Source: Elmis aenea (Eukaryota; Arthropoda; Insecta; Coleoptera; Elmidae). Taken from it: a stretch of DNA of 64,000 nt. Where the stretch lies: positions 140,653 through 204,652 of the forward strand of contig CANTFG010000215.1 in assembly GCA_947652605.1 (NCBI GenBank). Reading direction: 5' to 3'. This document shows positions 40,534 to 51,890 of this stretch, in pieces. Positions within the stretch are counted from its first letter, which is position 1. Each line of letters starts with the position of its first letter. A program made the translations under genes and the position numbers. The notes under the pieces are model-generated. The model was not told the DNA's origin. It searched no databases and saw nothing but the letters and a program-made list of their open reading frames with translations.

Positions 40534-41853
40534 AAGGAGATGAAGAAGAAGGTCAAGATGAAGGAGGAGATGAAGGAGAAGAAGAAGGAAAAGACGAAGG
40601 AGGAGATGAAGGAGATGAAGGAGGAGATGAAGGAGGAGATGAAGAAGGAGATAAAGGAGTAGATGAAGAAGGAGATGAAGGAGAAGATGAAGGAGGAGAT
40701 GAAGGAGGACATGAAGGAGGAGATGAAGGAGGAGATGACGAAGGAGATGAAGGAGGAGATGAAGGAGGAGATAAAGGAGGAGATGAAGGAGGAGATGAAA
40801 GAGGAGATGAAGGAGGAGATGAAGGAGGAGATGAAGCAGGAGATAAAGCAGGAGATGAAGCAGGAGATAAAGCAGGAGAAGAAGCAGGAGATGAAGGAGG
40901 AGATGAACGAAGAGATAAAGGAGGAGATGAAGGAGGAGATGAAGGAGGAGATGAAGGAGGAGATGAAGGAGGAGATGAAGGAGGAGATGAAGGAGGAGAT
41001 GAAGGAGATGAAGGAGGAAATAAAGGAGGAGATGAAGGAGATGAAGGAGGAGATGAAGCAGGAGATAAAGCAGGAGATGAAGCAGGAGATAAAGCAGGAG
41101 AAGAAGCAGGAGATGAAGGAGGAGATGAACGAAGAGATAAAGGAGGAGATGAAGGAGAAGATGAAGGAGGAGATGAAGGAGGAGATGAAGGAGGAGATGA
41201 AGGAGGAGATGAAGGAGATGATCAAGGAGGAGATGAAGGAAGAGATGAAGAAGGAGATGAAGGAGGAGATCAAGGAGGAGATGGAGGAGATGGAGGAGAT
41301 GAAGGAGGAGATAAAGGAGGAGATGAAGGAGGAGAAGAAGGAGGAGATGAAGGAGATGAAGGAGGAGATGAAGGAGGAGATGAAGGAGGAGATGAAGGAG
41401 ATGAAGGAGGAGATGAAGGAGGAGATGAAGGAGGAGATGAAGGAGGAGATGAAGGAGGAGATGAAGGAGGAGATGAAGGAGGAGATATAGGAGGAGATCA
41501 AGGAGGAGATGAAGGAGGAGATGAAGGAGGAGATGAAGGAGATGAAGGAGGAGATGAAGGAGGAGATGAAGGAGGAGATGAAGGAGGAGATGAAGGAAGA
41601 GATAAAGGAGGAGATGAAGGAGGAGATGAAGAAGGAGATGAAGGAGGAGATGAAGGAGGAGATGAAGGAGGAGATGAAGGAGGAGATGAAGGAGGAGATG
41701 AAGGAGGAGATGAAGTAGATGAAGGAGGATATGAAGGAGCAGATGAAGGAGCAGATGAAGGAGCAGATGAAGGAGCAGATGAAGGAGGAGATGAAGGAGG
41801 AGATGAAGGAGGAGATGATGGAGGAGATGAAGGAGGAGATGAAGGAGATGAAG
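40534..41853. repeat. Purine-rich 9/12-bp minisatellite, cassette 1
   Basis: Tandem GATGAAGGAGGA (12 bp) with 9-bp GATGAAGGA and substituted forms (GCAGGAGATAAA, GAACGAAGAGAT). It opens with a conserved irregular leader (AAGGAGATGAAGAAGAAGG, then TCAAGATGAAGG), found in all four cassettes. A GCAGGAGATAAAGCAGG block occurs twice, near 40833 and 41057. Variants are almost all substitutions or losses and gains of whole units, so five of six frames stay open, reading as GDEG, MKEE, SSFI, LLHL or PPSS runs. I read these as repeat artefacts, not genes. Confidence 0.95.
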
Positions 41854-42370
41854 GTAATCAACCACGGCCGTCCGAAAAAGTTCCTTTAAAATACCGAGGT
41901 CGCTCGGGCGTCATCATCCGAATAAATGTTTTTGCGGTTTGCAGTCGGATCCAACGATCGCGTATCCCTTGGGCCGATCACGACGAATTGCCGGTAGGTG
42001 CGGACACATGAATACCACTAACACATTCTCCGTTGCAATGACGGTCGAGTGCAAGCACATGAATATCCGTTGCAATGACGGTAAAGTACGGAAGTCGCTC
42101 GGGCTTCATCATCCGAATAAATGTTTTTGCGGTTCGCAGTCGGATCCAACGATCGCGTATCCCTCGGGCCGATCACGACGAATCGCCGGTAGGTGCGGAC
42201 ACATGAATACCACAACGTCTCGGCGACCCGGCGATAAAAACATCTCGGTCTACAAAAATATTCATAACTCCGTTAATTGCGGTGAGAAAATTTTTATCTG
42301 GTGTTCGACATGTAGCTAAAAGAATAGCTCATCCGACTACGTCTAAGAAGCAAAATTTGAGAACTCTTTG
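41854..42370. repeat. Spacer unit 1: 322-bp repeat with an extra 194-bp unit
   Basis: It begins GTAATCAACCACGGCCG immediately after the minisatellite. A 194-bp unit (41912-42105) holding the core and two 36-bp repeats precedes a normal 322-bp unit tail. The tail includes TCTCGGCGACCCGGCG, ATATTCATAACTCCG and GTTCGACATGTAGC. No coding potential is recognised. Confidence 0.85.
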
Positions 42371-42692
42371 GTAATCATCCACGGCCGTCCGAAAAAGTTC
42401 CTTTAAAATACCGAGGTCGCTCGGGCGTCATCATCCGAATAAATGTTTTTGCGGTTCGCAGTCGGATCCAACGATCGCGTATCCCTCGGGCCGATCACGA
42501 CGAATCGCCGGTAGGTGCGGACACATGAATACCACAACGTCTCGGCGACCCGGCGATAAAAACATCTCGGTCTACAAAAATATTCATAACTCCGTTAATT
42601 GCGGTAAGAAAATTTTTATCCGGTGTTCGACATGTAGCTAAAAGAATAGCGCATCCGACTACGTCTAAGAAGCAAAATTTGAGAACTCTTTG
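42371..42692. repeat. 322-bp GC-rich spacer repeat, unit 2
   Basis: A complete 322-bp unit from GTAATCATCCACGGCCG to GAGAACTCTTTG. Small differences from its neighbours include TTATCCGG for TTATCTGG and AGCGCATCC for AGCTCATCC. Confidence 0.9.
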
Positions 42693-43208
42693 GTAATCAT
42701 CCACGGCCGTCCGAAAAAGTTCCTTTAAAATACCGAGGTCGCTCGGGCGTCATCATCCGAATAAATGTTTTTGCGGTTTGCAGTCGGATCCAACGATCGC
42801 GTATCCCTCGGGCCGATCACGACGGATTGCCGGTAGGTGCGGACACATGAATACCACTAACACATTCTCCGTTGCAATGACGGTCGAGTGCAAGCACATG
42901 AATCTCCGTTGCAATGACGGTAAAAGTACGGAAGTCGCTCGGGCCATCATCCGAATAAATGTTTTTGCGGTTCGCAGTCGGATCCAACGATCGCGTATCC
43001 CTCGGGCCGATCACGACGAATCGCCGGTAGGTGCGGACACATGAATACCACAACGTCTCGGCGACCCGGCGATAAAAACATCTCGGTCTACAAAAATATT
43101 CATAACTCCGTTAATTGCGGTGAGAAAATTTTTATCTGGTGTTCGACATGTAGCTAAAAGAATAGCTCATCCGACTACGTCTAAGAAGCAAAATTTGAGA
43201 ACTCTTTG
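42693..43208. repeat. Spacer unit 3: 322-bp repeat with an extra 194-bp unit
   Basis: A 516-bp compound unit, equal to 322 plus 194, with the inserted core and two 36-bp repeats in the same position as in unit 1. It carries GATTGCC and GCGGTTTGCAG in its first core and GAATCGCC and GCGGTTCGCAG in its second. That pairing marks compound units elsewhere. Confidence 0.88.
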
Positions 43209-43530
43209 GTAATCATCCACGGCCGTCCGAAAAAGTTCCTTTAAAATACCGAGGTCGCTCGGGCGTCATCATCCGAATAAATGTTTTTGCGGTTCGCAGT
43301 CGGATCCAACGATCGCGTATCCCTCGGGCCGATCACGACGAATCGCCGGTAGGTGCGGACACATGAATACCACAACGTCTCGGCGACCCGGCGATAAAAA
43401 CATCTCGGTCTACAAAAATATTCATAACTCCGTTAATTGCGGTGAGAAAATTTTTATCTGGTGTTCGACATGTAGCTAAAAGAATAGCTCATCCGACTAC
43501 GTCTAAGAAGCAAAATTTGAGAACTCTTTG
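43209..43530. repeat. 322-bp spacer repeat, unit 4
   Basis: A complete 322-bp unit, nearly identical to unit 2 but with the TTATCTGG and AGCTCATCC variants. Confidence 0.9.
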
Positions 43531-43852
43531 GTAATCAGCCAAGGCCGTCCGAAAAAGTTCCTTTAAAATACCGAGGTCGCTCGGGCGTCATCATCCGAAT
43601 AAATGTTTTTGCGGTTCGCAGTCGGATCCAACGATCGCGTATCTCTCGGGCCGATCACGACGAATCGCCGGTAGGTGCGGACACATGAATACCACAACGT
43701 CTCGGCGACCCGGCGATAAAAACATCTCGGTCTACAAAAATATTCATAACTCCGTTAATTGCGGTGAGAAAATTTTTATCCGGTGTTCGACATGTAGCTA
43801 AAAGAATAGCGCATCCGACTACGTCTAAGAAGCAAACTTTGAGAACTCTTTG
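43531..43852. repeat. 322-bp spacer repeat, unit 5
   Basis: A complete unit with private changes GTAATCAGCCAAGG at its start and TATCTCTCGG in the core. Its AAGCAAACTTTGAG variant is shared with 58130-58451, which links this unit to the spacer before cassette 4. Confidence 0.9.
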
Positions 43853-44478
43853 GTAATCATCCACGGCCGTCCGAAAAAGTTCCTTTAAAATACCGAGGTC
43901 GCTCGGGCGTCATCATCCGAATAAATGTTTTTGCGGTTTGCAGTCGGATCCAACGATCGCGTATCCCTCGGGCCGATCACGACGGATTGCCGGTAGGTGC
44001 GGACACATGAATACCACTAACACATTCTCCGTTGCAATGACGGTCGAGTGCCAGCACATGAATCTCCGTTGCAATGACGGTAAAAGTACGGAAGTCGCTC
44101 GGGCCATCATCCGAATAAATGTTTTTGCGGTTCGCAGTCGGATCCAACGATCGCGTATCCCTCGGGCCGATCACGACGAATCGCCGGTAGGTGCGGACAC
44201 ATGAATACCACTAACACATTCTCCGTTGCAATGACGGTCGAGTGCAAGCACATGAATCTCCGTTGCAATGACGGTAAAAGTACGGAAGTCGCTCGGGCCA
44301 TCATCCGAATAAATGTTTTTGCGGTTCGCAGTCGGATCCAACGATCGCGTATCCCTCGGGCCGATCACGACGATTCGCCGGTAGGGCAAAAATACTAACA
44401 CCTCCGTTGCAATGACGGTCGAGTGCAGACACAAGAATCTCCGTTGCAATAATGTTAAAAATGCAGAATGTGCCTGTA
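43853..44478. repeat. Terminal spacer units before cassette 2
   Basis: After a 322-type start, three cores follow at spacings of about 193 bp (near 43911, 44104 and 44297). The first two are each followed by a pair of 36-bp repeats, and the last by a shortened 36-bp pair with the ACACCTCCG join. The whole leads into the 8-bp tract. Confidence 0.85.
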
Positions 44479-44557
44479 CCGAGGGTCCAAGAGTCCGAGA
44501 GTCCGAGAGTCCGAGAGTCCGAGGGTCCGAGGGTCCGAGGGTCAGAGGGTCCGAGGG
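44479..44557. repeat. 8-bp tandem tract, cassette 2
   Basis: About ten 8-bp units. It is the same length as the cassette 1 tract but has GGGTCAGA and GGGTCCGAGGG at its end, matching cassettes 3 and 4 rather than 1. Confidence 0.9.
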
Positions 44558-47117
44558 TAGTTTTAAGAAAATCGATTTTTTTGTCGAAAAAAGTGCAAAG
44601 ACTATAGCCTTTGTACTTTTCCCATTTTTCGCGAAAAATTAAAAATCGTATTTAGGGGCTAATAATCCTTAAATTGCTCATAACTAACGTGTTTAAGAAG
44701 TTTGAAGCCATTTGCTGTAGTTTTAAGAAAATCGATTTTTTTGTCGAAAAAAGTGCAAAGACTATAAGCCTTTGTACTTTTCCCATTTTTCGCGAAAAAT
44801 TAAAAATCGTATTTAGGGGCTAATAATCCTTAAATTGCTCATAACTAACGTGTTTAAGAAGTTTGAAGCCATTTGCTGTAGTTTTAAGAAAATCGATTTT
44901 TTTGTCGAAAAAAGTGCAAAGACTATAAGCCTTTGTACTTTTCCCATTTTTCGCGAAAAATTAAAAATCGTATTTAGGGGCTAATAATCCTTAAATTGCT
45001 CATAACTAACGTGTTTAAGAAGTTTGAAGCCATTTGCTGTAGTTTTAAGAAAATCGATTTTTTTGTCGAAAAAAGTGCAAAGACTATAAGCCTTTGTACT
45101 TTTCCCATTTTTCACGAAAAATTAAAAATCGTATTTAGGGGCTAATAATCCTTAATTCGCTCATAACTAACGTGTATAAGAAGTTTGAAGCCATTTGCTG
45201 TAGTTTTAAGAAAATCGATTTTTTTGTCGAAAAAAGTGCAAAGACTATAGCCTTTGTACTTTTCCCATTTTTCGCGAAAAATTAAAAATCGTATTTAGGG
45301 GCTAATAATCCTTAACTTGCTCGTAACTAACGTGTTTAAGAAGTTTGAAGCCATTTGCTATAGTTTTAAGAAAATCGATTTTTTTGTCGAAAAAAGTGCA
45401 AAGACTATAGCCTTTGTACTTTTCCCATTTTTCGCGAAAAATTAAAAATCGTATTTAGGGGCTAATAATCCTTAACTTGCTCGTAACTAACGTGTTTAAA
45501 AAGTTTGAAGCCATTTGCTATAGTTTTAAGAAAATCGATTTTTTTGTCGAAAAAAGTGCAAAGACTATAGCCTTTGTACTTTTCCCATTTTTCACGAAAA
45601 ATTAAAAATCGTATTTAGGGGCTAATAATCCTTAATTCGCTCGTAACTAACGTGTATAAGAAGTTTGAAGCCATTTGCTGTAGTTTTAAGAAAATCGATT
45701 TTTTTGTCGAAAAAAGTGCAAAGACTATAGCCTTTGTACTTTTCCCATTTTTCGCGAAAAATTAAAAATCGTATTTAGGGGCTAATAATCCTTAATTCGC
45801 TCGTAACTAACGTGTATAAGAAGTTTGAAGCCATTTGCTGTAGTTTTAAGAAAATCGATTTTTTTGTCGAAAAAAGTGCAGACTATAGCCTTTGTACTTT
45901 TCCCATTTTTCGCGAAAAATTAAAAATCGTATTTAGGGGCTAATAATCCTTAACTTGCTCGTAACTAACGTGTATAAGAAGTTTGAAGCCATTTGCTGTT
46001 GTTTTAAGAAAATCGATTTTTTTGTCGAAAAAAGTGCAAAGACTATAGCCTTTGTACTTTTCCCATTTTTCGCGAAAAATTAAAAATCGTATTTAGGGGC
46101 TAATAATCCTTAACTTGCTCGTAACTAACGTGTTTAAAAAGTTTGAAGCCATTTGCTATAGTTTTAAGAAAATCGATTTTTTTGTCGAAAAAAGTGCAAA
46201 GACTATAGCCTTTGTACTTTTCCCATTTTTCACGAAAAATTAAAAATCGTATTTAGGGGCTAATAATCCTTAATTCGCTCGTAACTAACGTGTATAAGAA
46301 GTTTGAAGCCATTTGCTGTAGTTTTAAGAAAATCGATTTTTTTGTCGAAAAAAGTGCAGACTATAGCCTTTGTACTTTTCCCATTTTTCGCGAAAAATTA
46401 AAAATCGTATTTAGGGGCTAATAATCCTTAATTCGCTCGTAACTAACGTGTATAAGAAGTTTGAAGCCATTTGCTGTTGTTTTAAGAAAATCGATTTTTT
46501 TGTCGAAAAAAGTGCAGACTATAGCCTTTGTACTTTTCCCATTTTTCGCGAAAAATTAAAAATCGTATTTAGGGGCTAATAATCCTTAATTCGCTCGTAA
46601 CTAACGTGTATAAGAAGTTTGAAGCCATTTGCTGTAGTTTTAAGAAAATCGATTTTTTTGTCGAAAAAAGTGCAAAGACTATAGCCTTTGTACTTTTCCC
46701 ATTTTTCGCGAAAAATTAAAAATCGTATTTAGGGGCTAATAATCCTTAACTTGCTCGTAACTAACGTGTTTAAGAAGTTTGAAGCGATTTGCTATAGTTT
46801 TAAGAAAATCGATTTTTTTGTCGAAAAAAGTGCAGACTATAGCCTTTGTACTTTTCCCATTTTTCACGAAAAATTAAAAATCGTATTTTGGGGCTAATAA
46901 TCCTTAATTCGCTCGTAACTAACGTGTATAAGAAGTTTGAAGCCATTTGCTGTAGTTTTAAGAAAATCGATTTTTTTGTCGAAAAAAGTGCAAAGACTAT
47001 ATAGCCCTTGTACTTTTCCCATTTTTTGCGAAAAATTAAAAATCGTATTTAGGGGCTAATAATCCTTAAATCGCTCATAACTAATGTGTATACGAAGTTT
47101 GAAGCCATTTGCTGTAG
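44558..47117. repeat. 160-bp satellite array, cassette 2, 16 units
   Basis: A 2,560-bp array of the 160-bp satellite in the same phase as cassette 1. The first units share the ACTATAAGCC variant with an extra base. Several later units lack two bases (GTGCAGACTATAG), which shortens one arm of the 12-bp dyad. The last unit is the diverged GTGTATACGAAG form and joins the minisatellite at GCTGTAG. Confidence 0.95.
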
Positions 47118-50100
47118 AAGGAGATGAAGAAGAAGGTCAAGATGAAGGAGGAGATGAAGGAGAAGAAGAAGGAAAAGACGAAGGAGGAGATGAAGGAGAT
47201 AAAGGAGGTGATGAAGGAGGAGATGAAGGAGGAGATGAAGGAGTAGATGAAGAAGGAGATGAAGGAGAAGATGAAGGAGGAGATGAAGGAGGAGATGAAG
47301 AAGAAGATGAAGGAGGAGATGAAGGAGGAGATAAAGGAGGAGATGAAGGAGGAGATGAAAGAGGAGATGAAGGAGGAGATGAAGGAGGAGATGAAGCAGG
47401 AGATAAAGCAGGAGATGAATCAGGAGATGAAGCAGGAGATAAAGCAGGAGAAGAAGCAGGAGATGAAGGAGGAGATGAACGAAGAGATAAAGGAGGAGAT
47501 GAAAGAGGAGATGAAGGAGGAGATGAAGGAGGAGATGAAGGAGGAGATGAAGGAGGAGATGAAGGAGGAGATGAAGGAGGAGATGAAGGAGGAGATGAAG
47601 GAGGAAATAAAGAAGGAGATGAAGGAGGAGATGAAGGAGGAGATGAAGCAGGAGATAAAGCAGGAGATGAAGCAGGAAATAAAGCAGGAGAAGAAGCAGG
47701 AGATGAAGGAGGAGATGAACGAAAAGATAAAGGAGGAGATGAAGGAGAAGATGAAGGAGGAGATGAAGGAGGAGATGAAGGAGGAGATGAAGGAGGAGAT
47801 GAAGGAGATGATCAAGGAGGAGATGAAGGAAGAGATGAAGAAGGAGATGAAGGAGGAGAAGAAGGAGGAGATGAAGGAGATGAAGGAGGAGATGAAGGAG
47901 GAGATGAAGGAGATGAAGGAGGAGATGAAGGAGGAGATGAAGGAGGAGATGAAGGAGGAGATGAAGGAGGAGATGAAGGAGGAGATGAAGGAGGAGATCA
48001 AGGAGGAGATCAAGGAGGAGATGAAGGAGGAGATGAAGGAGGAGATGAAGGAGATAAAGGAGGAGATGAAGGAGGAGATGAAGGAGGAGATGAAGGAGGA
48101 GATGAAGGAAGAGATGAAGGAGGAGATGAAGGAGGAGATGAAGGAGGAGATGAAGGAGGAGATGAAGGAGGAGATGAAGGAGGAGATGAAGGAGGAGATG
48201 AAGCAGGAGATAAAGCAGGAGATGAAGCAGGAGATAAAGCAGGAGAAGAAGCAGGAGATGAAGGAGGAGATAAAAAAGGAGATGAAGGAAGAGATGAAGG
48301 AGGAGATGAAGGAGGAGATGAAGGAGGAGATGAAGGAGGAGATTAAGGAGGAGATGAAGCAGGAGATGAAGGAGGAGATGAAGGAGGAGATGAAGGAGGA
48401 GATGAAGGAGGAGATGAAGGAGGAGATGAAGGAGGAGATGAAGGAGGAGATGAAGGAGGAGATGAAGGAGGAGATGAAGGAGGAGATGAAGGAGGAGATC
48501 AAGGAGGAGATGAAGGAGGAGATGAATAAGGAGATGAAGGAGGAGATGAAGGAGGAGATGAATTAGGAGATGGAGATGAAGGAGGAGATGAATTAGGAGA
48601 TGGAGATGAAGGAGGAGATGATGGAGGAGATGACGGAGGAGATGAAGGAGAAGATGAAGGAGGAGATGAAGGAGGAGATGAAGGAGGAGATGAAGGAGGA
48701 GATGAAAGAGGAGATGAAGGAGGAGATGAAGGAGGAGATGAAGGAGGAGATGAAAGAGGAGATGATGGAGGAGATGGAGATGAAGGAGGAGATGATGGAG
48801 GAGATGACGGAGGAGATGAAGGAGAAGATGAAGGAGGAGATGAAGGAGGAGAAGAAGGAGGAGATGAAGAAGGAGATGAAGGAGGAGATGAAGGAGGAGA
48901 TGAAGGAGGAGATGAAGGAGGAGATGAAGGAGGAGATGAAGGAGGAGATGAAGGAGGAGATGAAGGAGGAGATGAAGGAGGAGATGAAGGAGGAGATGAA
49001 GTAGGAGATGAAGGAGGAGATGAAGGAGGAGATGAAGTAGGAGATGAAGGAGGAGGTGAAGGAGGAGATGAAGGAGGAAATGAAGGGGGAGATGAAGGAG
49101 GAGATGAAGGAGGAGATGAAGGAAGAGATAAAGGAGGAGATGAAGGAGGAGATGAAGGAGGAGATGAAGGAGGAGATGAAGGAGGAGATGAAGGAGGAGA
49201 TGAAGCAGGAGATAAAGCAGGAGATGAAGCAGGAGATAAAGCAGGAGAAGAAGCAGGAGATGAAGGAGGAGATGAAAAAGGAGATGAAGGAGGAGATGAA
49301 GGAGGAGATGAAGGAGATTAAGGAGGAGATGAAGGAGGAGATGAAGGAGGAGATTAAGGAGGAGATGAAGGAGGAGATGAAGGAGGAGATGAAGGAGGAG
49401 ATGAAGGAGGAGATGAAGGAGGAGATGAAGGAGGAGATGAAGGAGGAGATGAAGGAGGAGATGAAGGAGGAAATGAAGGAGGAGATGAAGGAGGAGATGA
49501 AGGAGGAGATGGAGGAGGAGATGAAGGAGGAGATGAATTAGGAGATGGAGATGAAGGAGGAGATGAATTAGGAGATGGAGATGAAGGAGGAGATGATGGA
49601 GGAGATGACGGAGGAGATGAAGGAGAAGATGAAGGAGGAGATGAAGAAGGACATGAAGGAGGAGATGAAGGAGGAGATGAAGGAGGAGATGAAGGAGGAG
49701 ATGAAGGAGGAGATGAAGGAGGAGATGAAAGAGGAGATGATGGAGGAGATGGAGATGAAGGAAGAGATGATGGAGGAGATGACGGAGGAGATTAAGGAGG
49801 AGATGAAGCAGGAGATGAAGGAGGAGATGAAGGAGGAGATGAAGGAGGAGATGAAGGAGGAGATGAAGTAGGAGATGAAGGAGGAGATGAAGGAGGAGAT
49901 GAAGGAGGAGATGAAGGAGGAGATGAAGCAGGAGATGAAGGAGGAGATGAAGGAGGAGATGAAGAAGGAGATGAAGGAGGAGATGAAGGAGGAGATGGAG
50001 ATAAAGGAGGAGATGAAGGAGGAGATGAAGGAGGAGATGAAGGAGGAGATGAAGCAGGAGATGAAGGAGGAGATGAAGGAGGAGATGAAGAAGGAGATAA

Positions 50101-51206
50101 AGGAGGAGATGAAGGAGGAGATGAAGGAGGAGATGAAGGAGGAGATGAAGGAGGAGATGAAGGAGGAGATGAAGGAGGAGATCAAGGAGGAGATCAAGGA
50201 GGAGATGAAGCAGGAGATGAAGGAGGAGATGAAGGAGGAGATGGAGAAGGAGATGAAGGAGGAGATGAAGGAGGAGATGGAGATAAAGGAGGAGATGAAG
50301 GAGGAGATGAAGGAGGAGATGAAGGAGGAGATGAAGCAGGAGATGAAGGAGGAGATGAAGGAGGAGATGAAGCAGGAGATGAAGGAGGAGATGAAGGAGG
50401 AGATGAAGAAGGAGATGAAGAAGGAGATGAAGGAGGAGATGAAGGAGGAGATGAAGGAGGAGATGAAGGAGGAGATGAAGGAGGAGATAAAGAAGGAGAT
50501 GAAGGAGGAGATCAAGGAGGAGATGAAGGAGGAGATGAAGGAGGAGATGAAGGAGGAGATGAAGGAGGAGATGAAGGAGGAGATGAAGTAGGAGATGAAG
50601 GAGGAGATGAAGGAGGAGATGAAGTAGGAGATGAAGGAGGAGATGAAGGAGGAGATGAAGGAGGAGATGAAGAAGGAGATGAAGCAGGAGATGAAGGAGG
50701 AGATGAAGGAGGAGATGAAGAAGGAGATGAAGGAGGAGATGAAGGAGGAGATGAAGGAGGAGATGAAGGAGGAGATAAAGGAGGAGATGAAGGAGTAGAT
50801 GAAGGAGGAGATGGAGATAAAGGAGGAGATGAAGGAGGAGATGAAGGAGGAGATGAAGGAGGAGATGAAGGAGGAGATGAAGGAGGAGATGAAGGAGGAG
50901 ATGAAGGAGGAGATGAAGGAGGAGATGAAGTAGGAGATGAAGGAGGAGATGAAGGAGGAGATGAAGGAGGAGATGGAGATGAAGGAGGAGATGAAGGAGG
51001 AGATGAAGGAGGAGATGAAGGAGGAGATGAAGGAGGAGATGAAGGAGGAGATGAAGGAGGAGATGAAGTAGGAGATGGAGGAGATGAAGGAGGAGATGAA
51101 GGAGGAGATGAAGGAGCAGATGAAGGAGCAGATGAAGGAGGAGATGAAGGAGGAGATGAAGGAGGAGATGATGGAGGAGATGAAGGAGGAGATGAAGGAG
51201 ATGAAG
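47118..51206. repeat. Purine-rich minisatellite, cassette 2, 4.1 kb
   Basis: The longest complete minisatellite. It opens with the conserved leader and contains at least two internal levels. GCAGGAGATAAAGCAGG blocks occur near 47392, 47648, 48203 and 49205. A segment with GAATTAGGAGATGGAG is repeated 975 bp apart (48561 and 49536), as are the GATGATGGAGGAGATGACGG clusters near 48617, 48788, 49593 and 49758. A minus-strand frame is open over about 4.17 kb (LLHL repeats), starting in the spacer and ending in 160-bp satellite. That is expected from stop-free units of 3n length, not evidence of a gene. Confidence 0.95.
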
Positions 51207-51588
51207 GTAATCAACCACGGCCGTCCGAAAAAGTTCCTTTAAAATACCGAAGTCGCTCGGGCGTCATCATCCGAATAAATGTTTTTGCGGTTTGCAGTCG
51301 GATCCAACGATCGCGTATCCCTTGGGCCGATCACGACGGATTGCCGGTAGGTGCGGACACATGAATACCACTAACACATTCTCCGTTGCAATGACGGTCG
51401 AGTGCAAGCACATGAATCTCCGTTGCAATGACGGTAAAAGTACGGAAGTCGCTCGGGCTTCATCATCCGAATAAATGTTTTTGCGGTTCGCAGTCGGATC
51501 TAACGATCGCGTATCCCTCGGGCCGATCACGACGGTTCGGCGGTAGATGCAGACACATGAACACCTCACCGCGGCGACCCGGCGAAAA
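51207..51588. repeat. Spacer repeat before the hairpin element, diverging
   Basis: It starts GTAATCAACCACGGCCG like the other post-minisatellite spacers, with cores at 51265 and 51459 (194 bp apart) and two 36-bp units between. From about 51533 the sequence drifts (GACGGTTCGGCGGTAGATG, then GCGGCGACCCGGCGAAAAA). It is still recognisable as the 322-bp unit up to about 51590, then similarity is lost. Confidence 0.85.
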
Positions 51589-51596
51589 ATTCGTTC

Positions 51597-51612
51597 GTCG
51601 TCCGCGGACGAC
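51597..51612. other. Perfect 16-bp palindrome
   Basis: GTCGTCCGCGGACGAC equals its own reverse complement. It lies just inside the single-copy island. A protein-binding site or recombination scar are possibilities, but nothing in the sequence decides between them. Confidence 0.8.
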
Positions 51613-51644
51613 TGAGCGCATGTTAGGCCGTAAAGTTGTCTATA

Positions 51645-51656
51645 GTACCGCGGTAC
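51645..51656. other. Perfect 12-bp palindrome
   Basis: GTACCGCGGTAC is its own reverse complement and lies 32 bp after the 16-bp palindrome. The two share the CCGCGG centre. Confidence 0.8.
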
Positions 51657-51890
51657 CTGGAGCGACCGTCTCCGTTTCGATTACGGATTTTTCCCGCGTC
51701 ACAGCGGAATAAGTGCGTGTTTCGAATATTGCGAGGCGACGAAAATTCCCGATCGTTCGGCGGAGTCCAGTCTCTTCTTGGCGTATCCGAAAGCATTCGA
51801 CAATTTTTGTTAACACCACAACGTGCCCGCGGGTGTCCGCCAAGTTTCGACTTGACGGCCCCCAAAATGCGGGCTACATCATCCGAATAT

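Larger units (their letters stand above)
51589..51888. other. Apparently single-copy GC-rich island
   Basis: About 300 bp seen nowhere else in the window. It holds two perfect palindromes (51597-51612 and 51645-51656). Open frames on both strands are all under 100 codons, overlap each other and resemble no family I know, so no gene is called. It ends GGGCTACATCATCCGAATA. This looks like the start of a spacer core, interrupted at the hairpin element. Confidence 0.6.

Noticed and set aside
40500..42011. Plus-strand acidic GDEG-repeat protein
   Set aside because: It begins inside the 160-bp satellite and ends in the spacer. The cassette 2, 3 and 4 versions break at different points (for example the TGA near 55880), so no frame is kept.
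42495..42704. A 69-aa minus-strand frame repeated in spacer units
   Set aside because: Present only in some 322-bp units and ended differently by small changes. No domain is visible.
47049..51218. 4.17-kb minus-strand open frame of LLHL repeats, and similar frames in the other minisatellites
   Set aside because: Five of six frames are open for the same reason (stop-free 3n units). Frames start in spacer and end in satellite, and there is no promoter, non-repeat domain or conserved flank that marks a gene.
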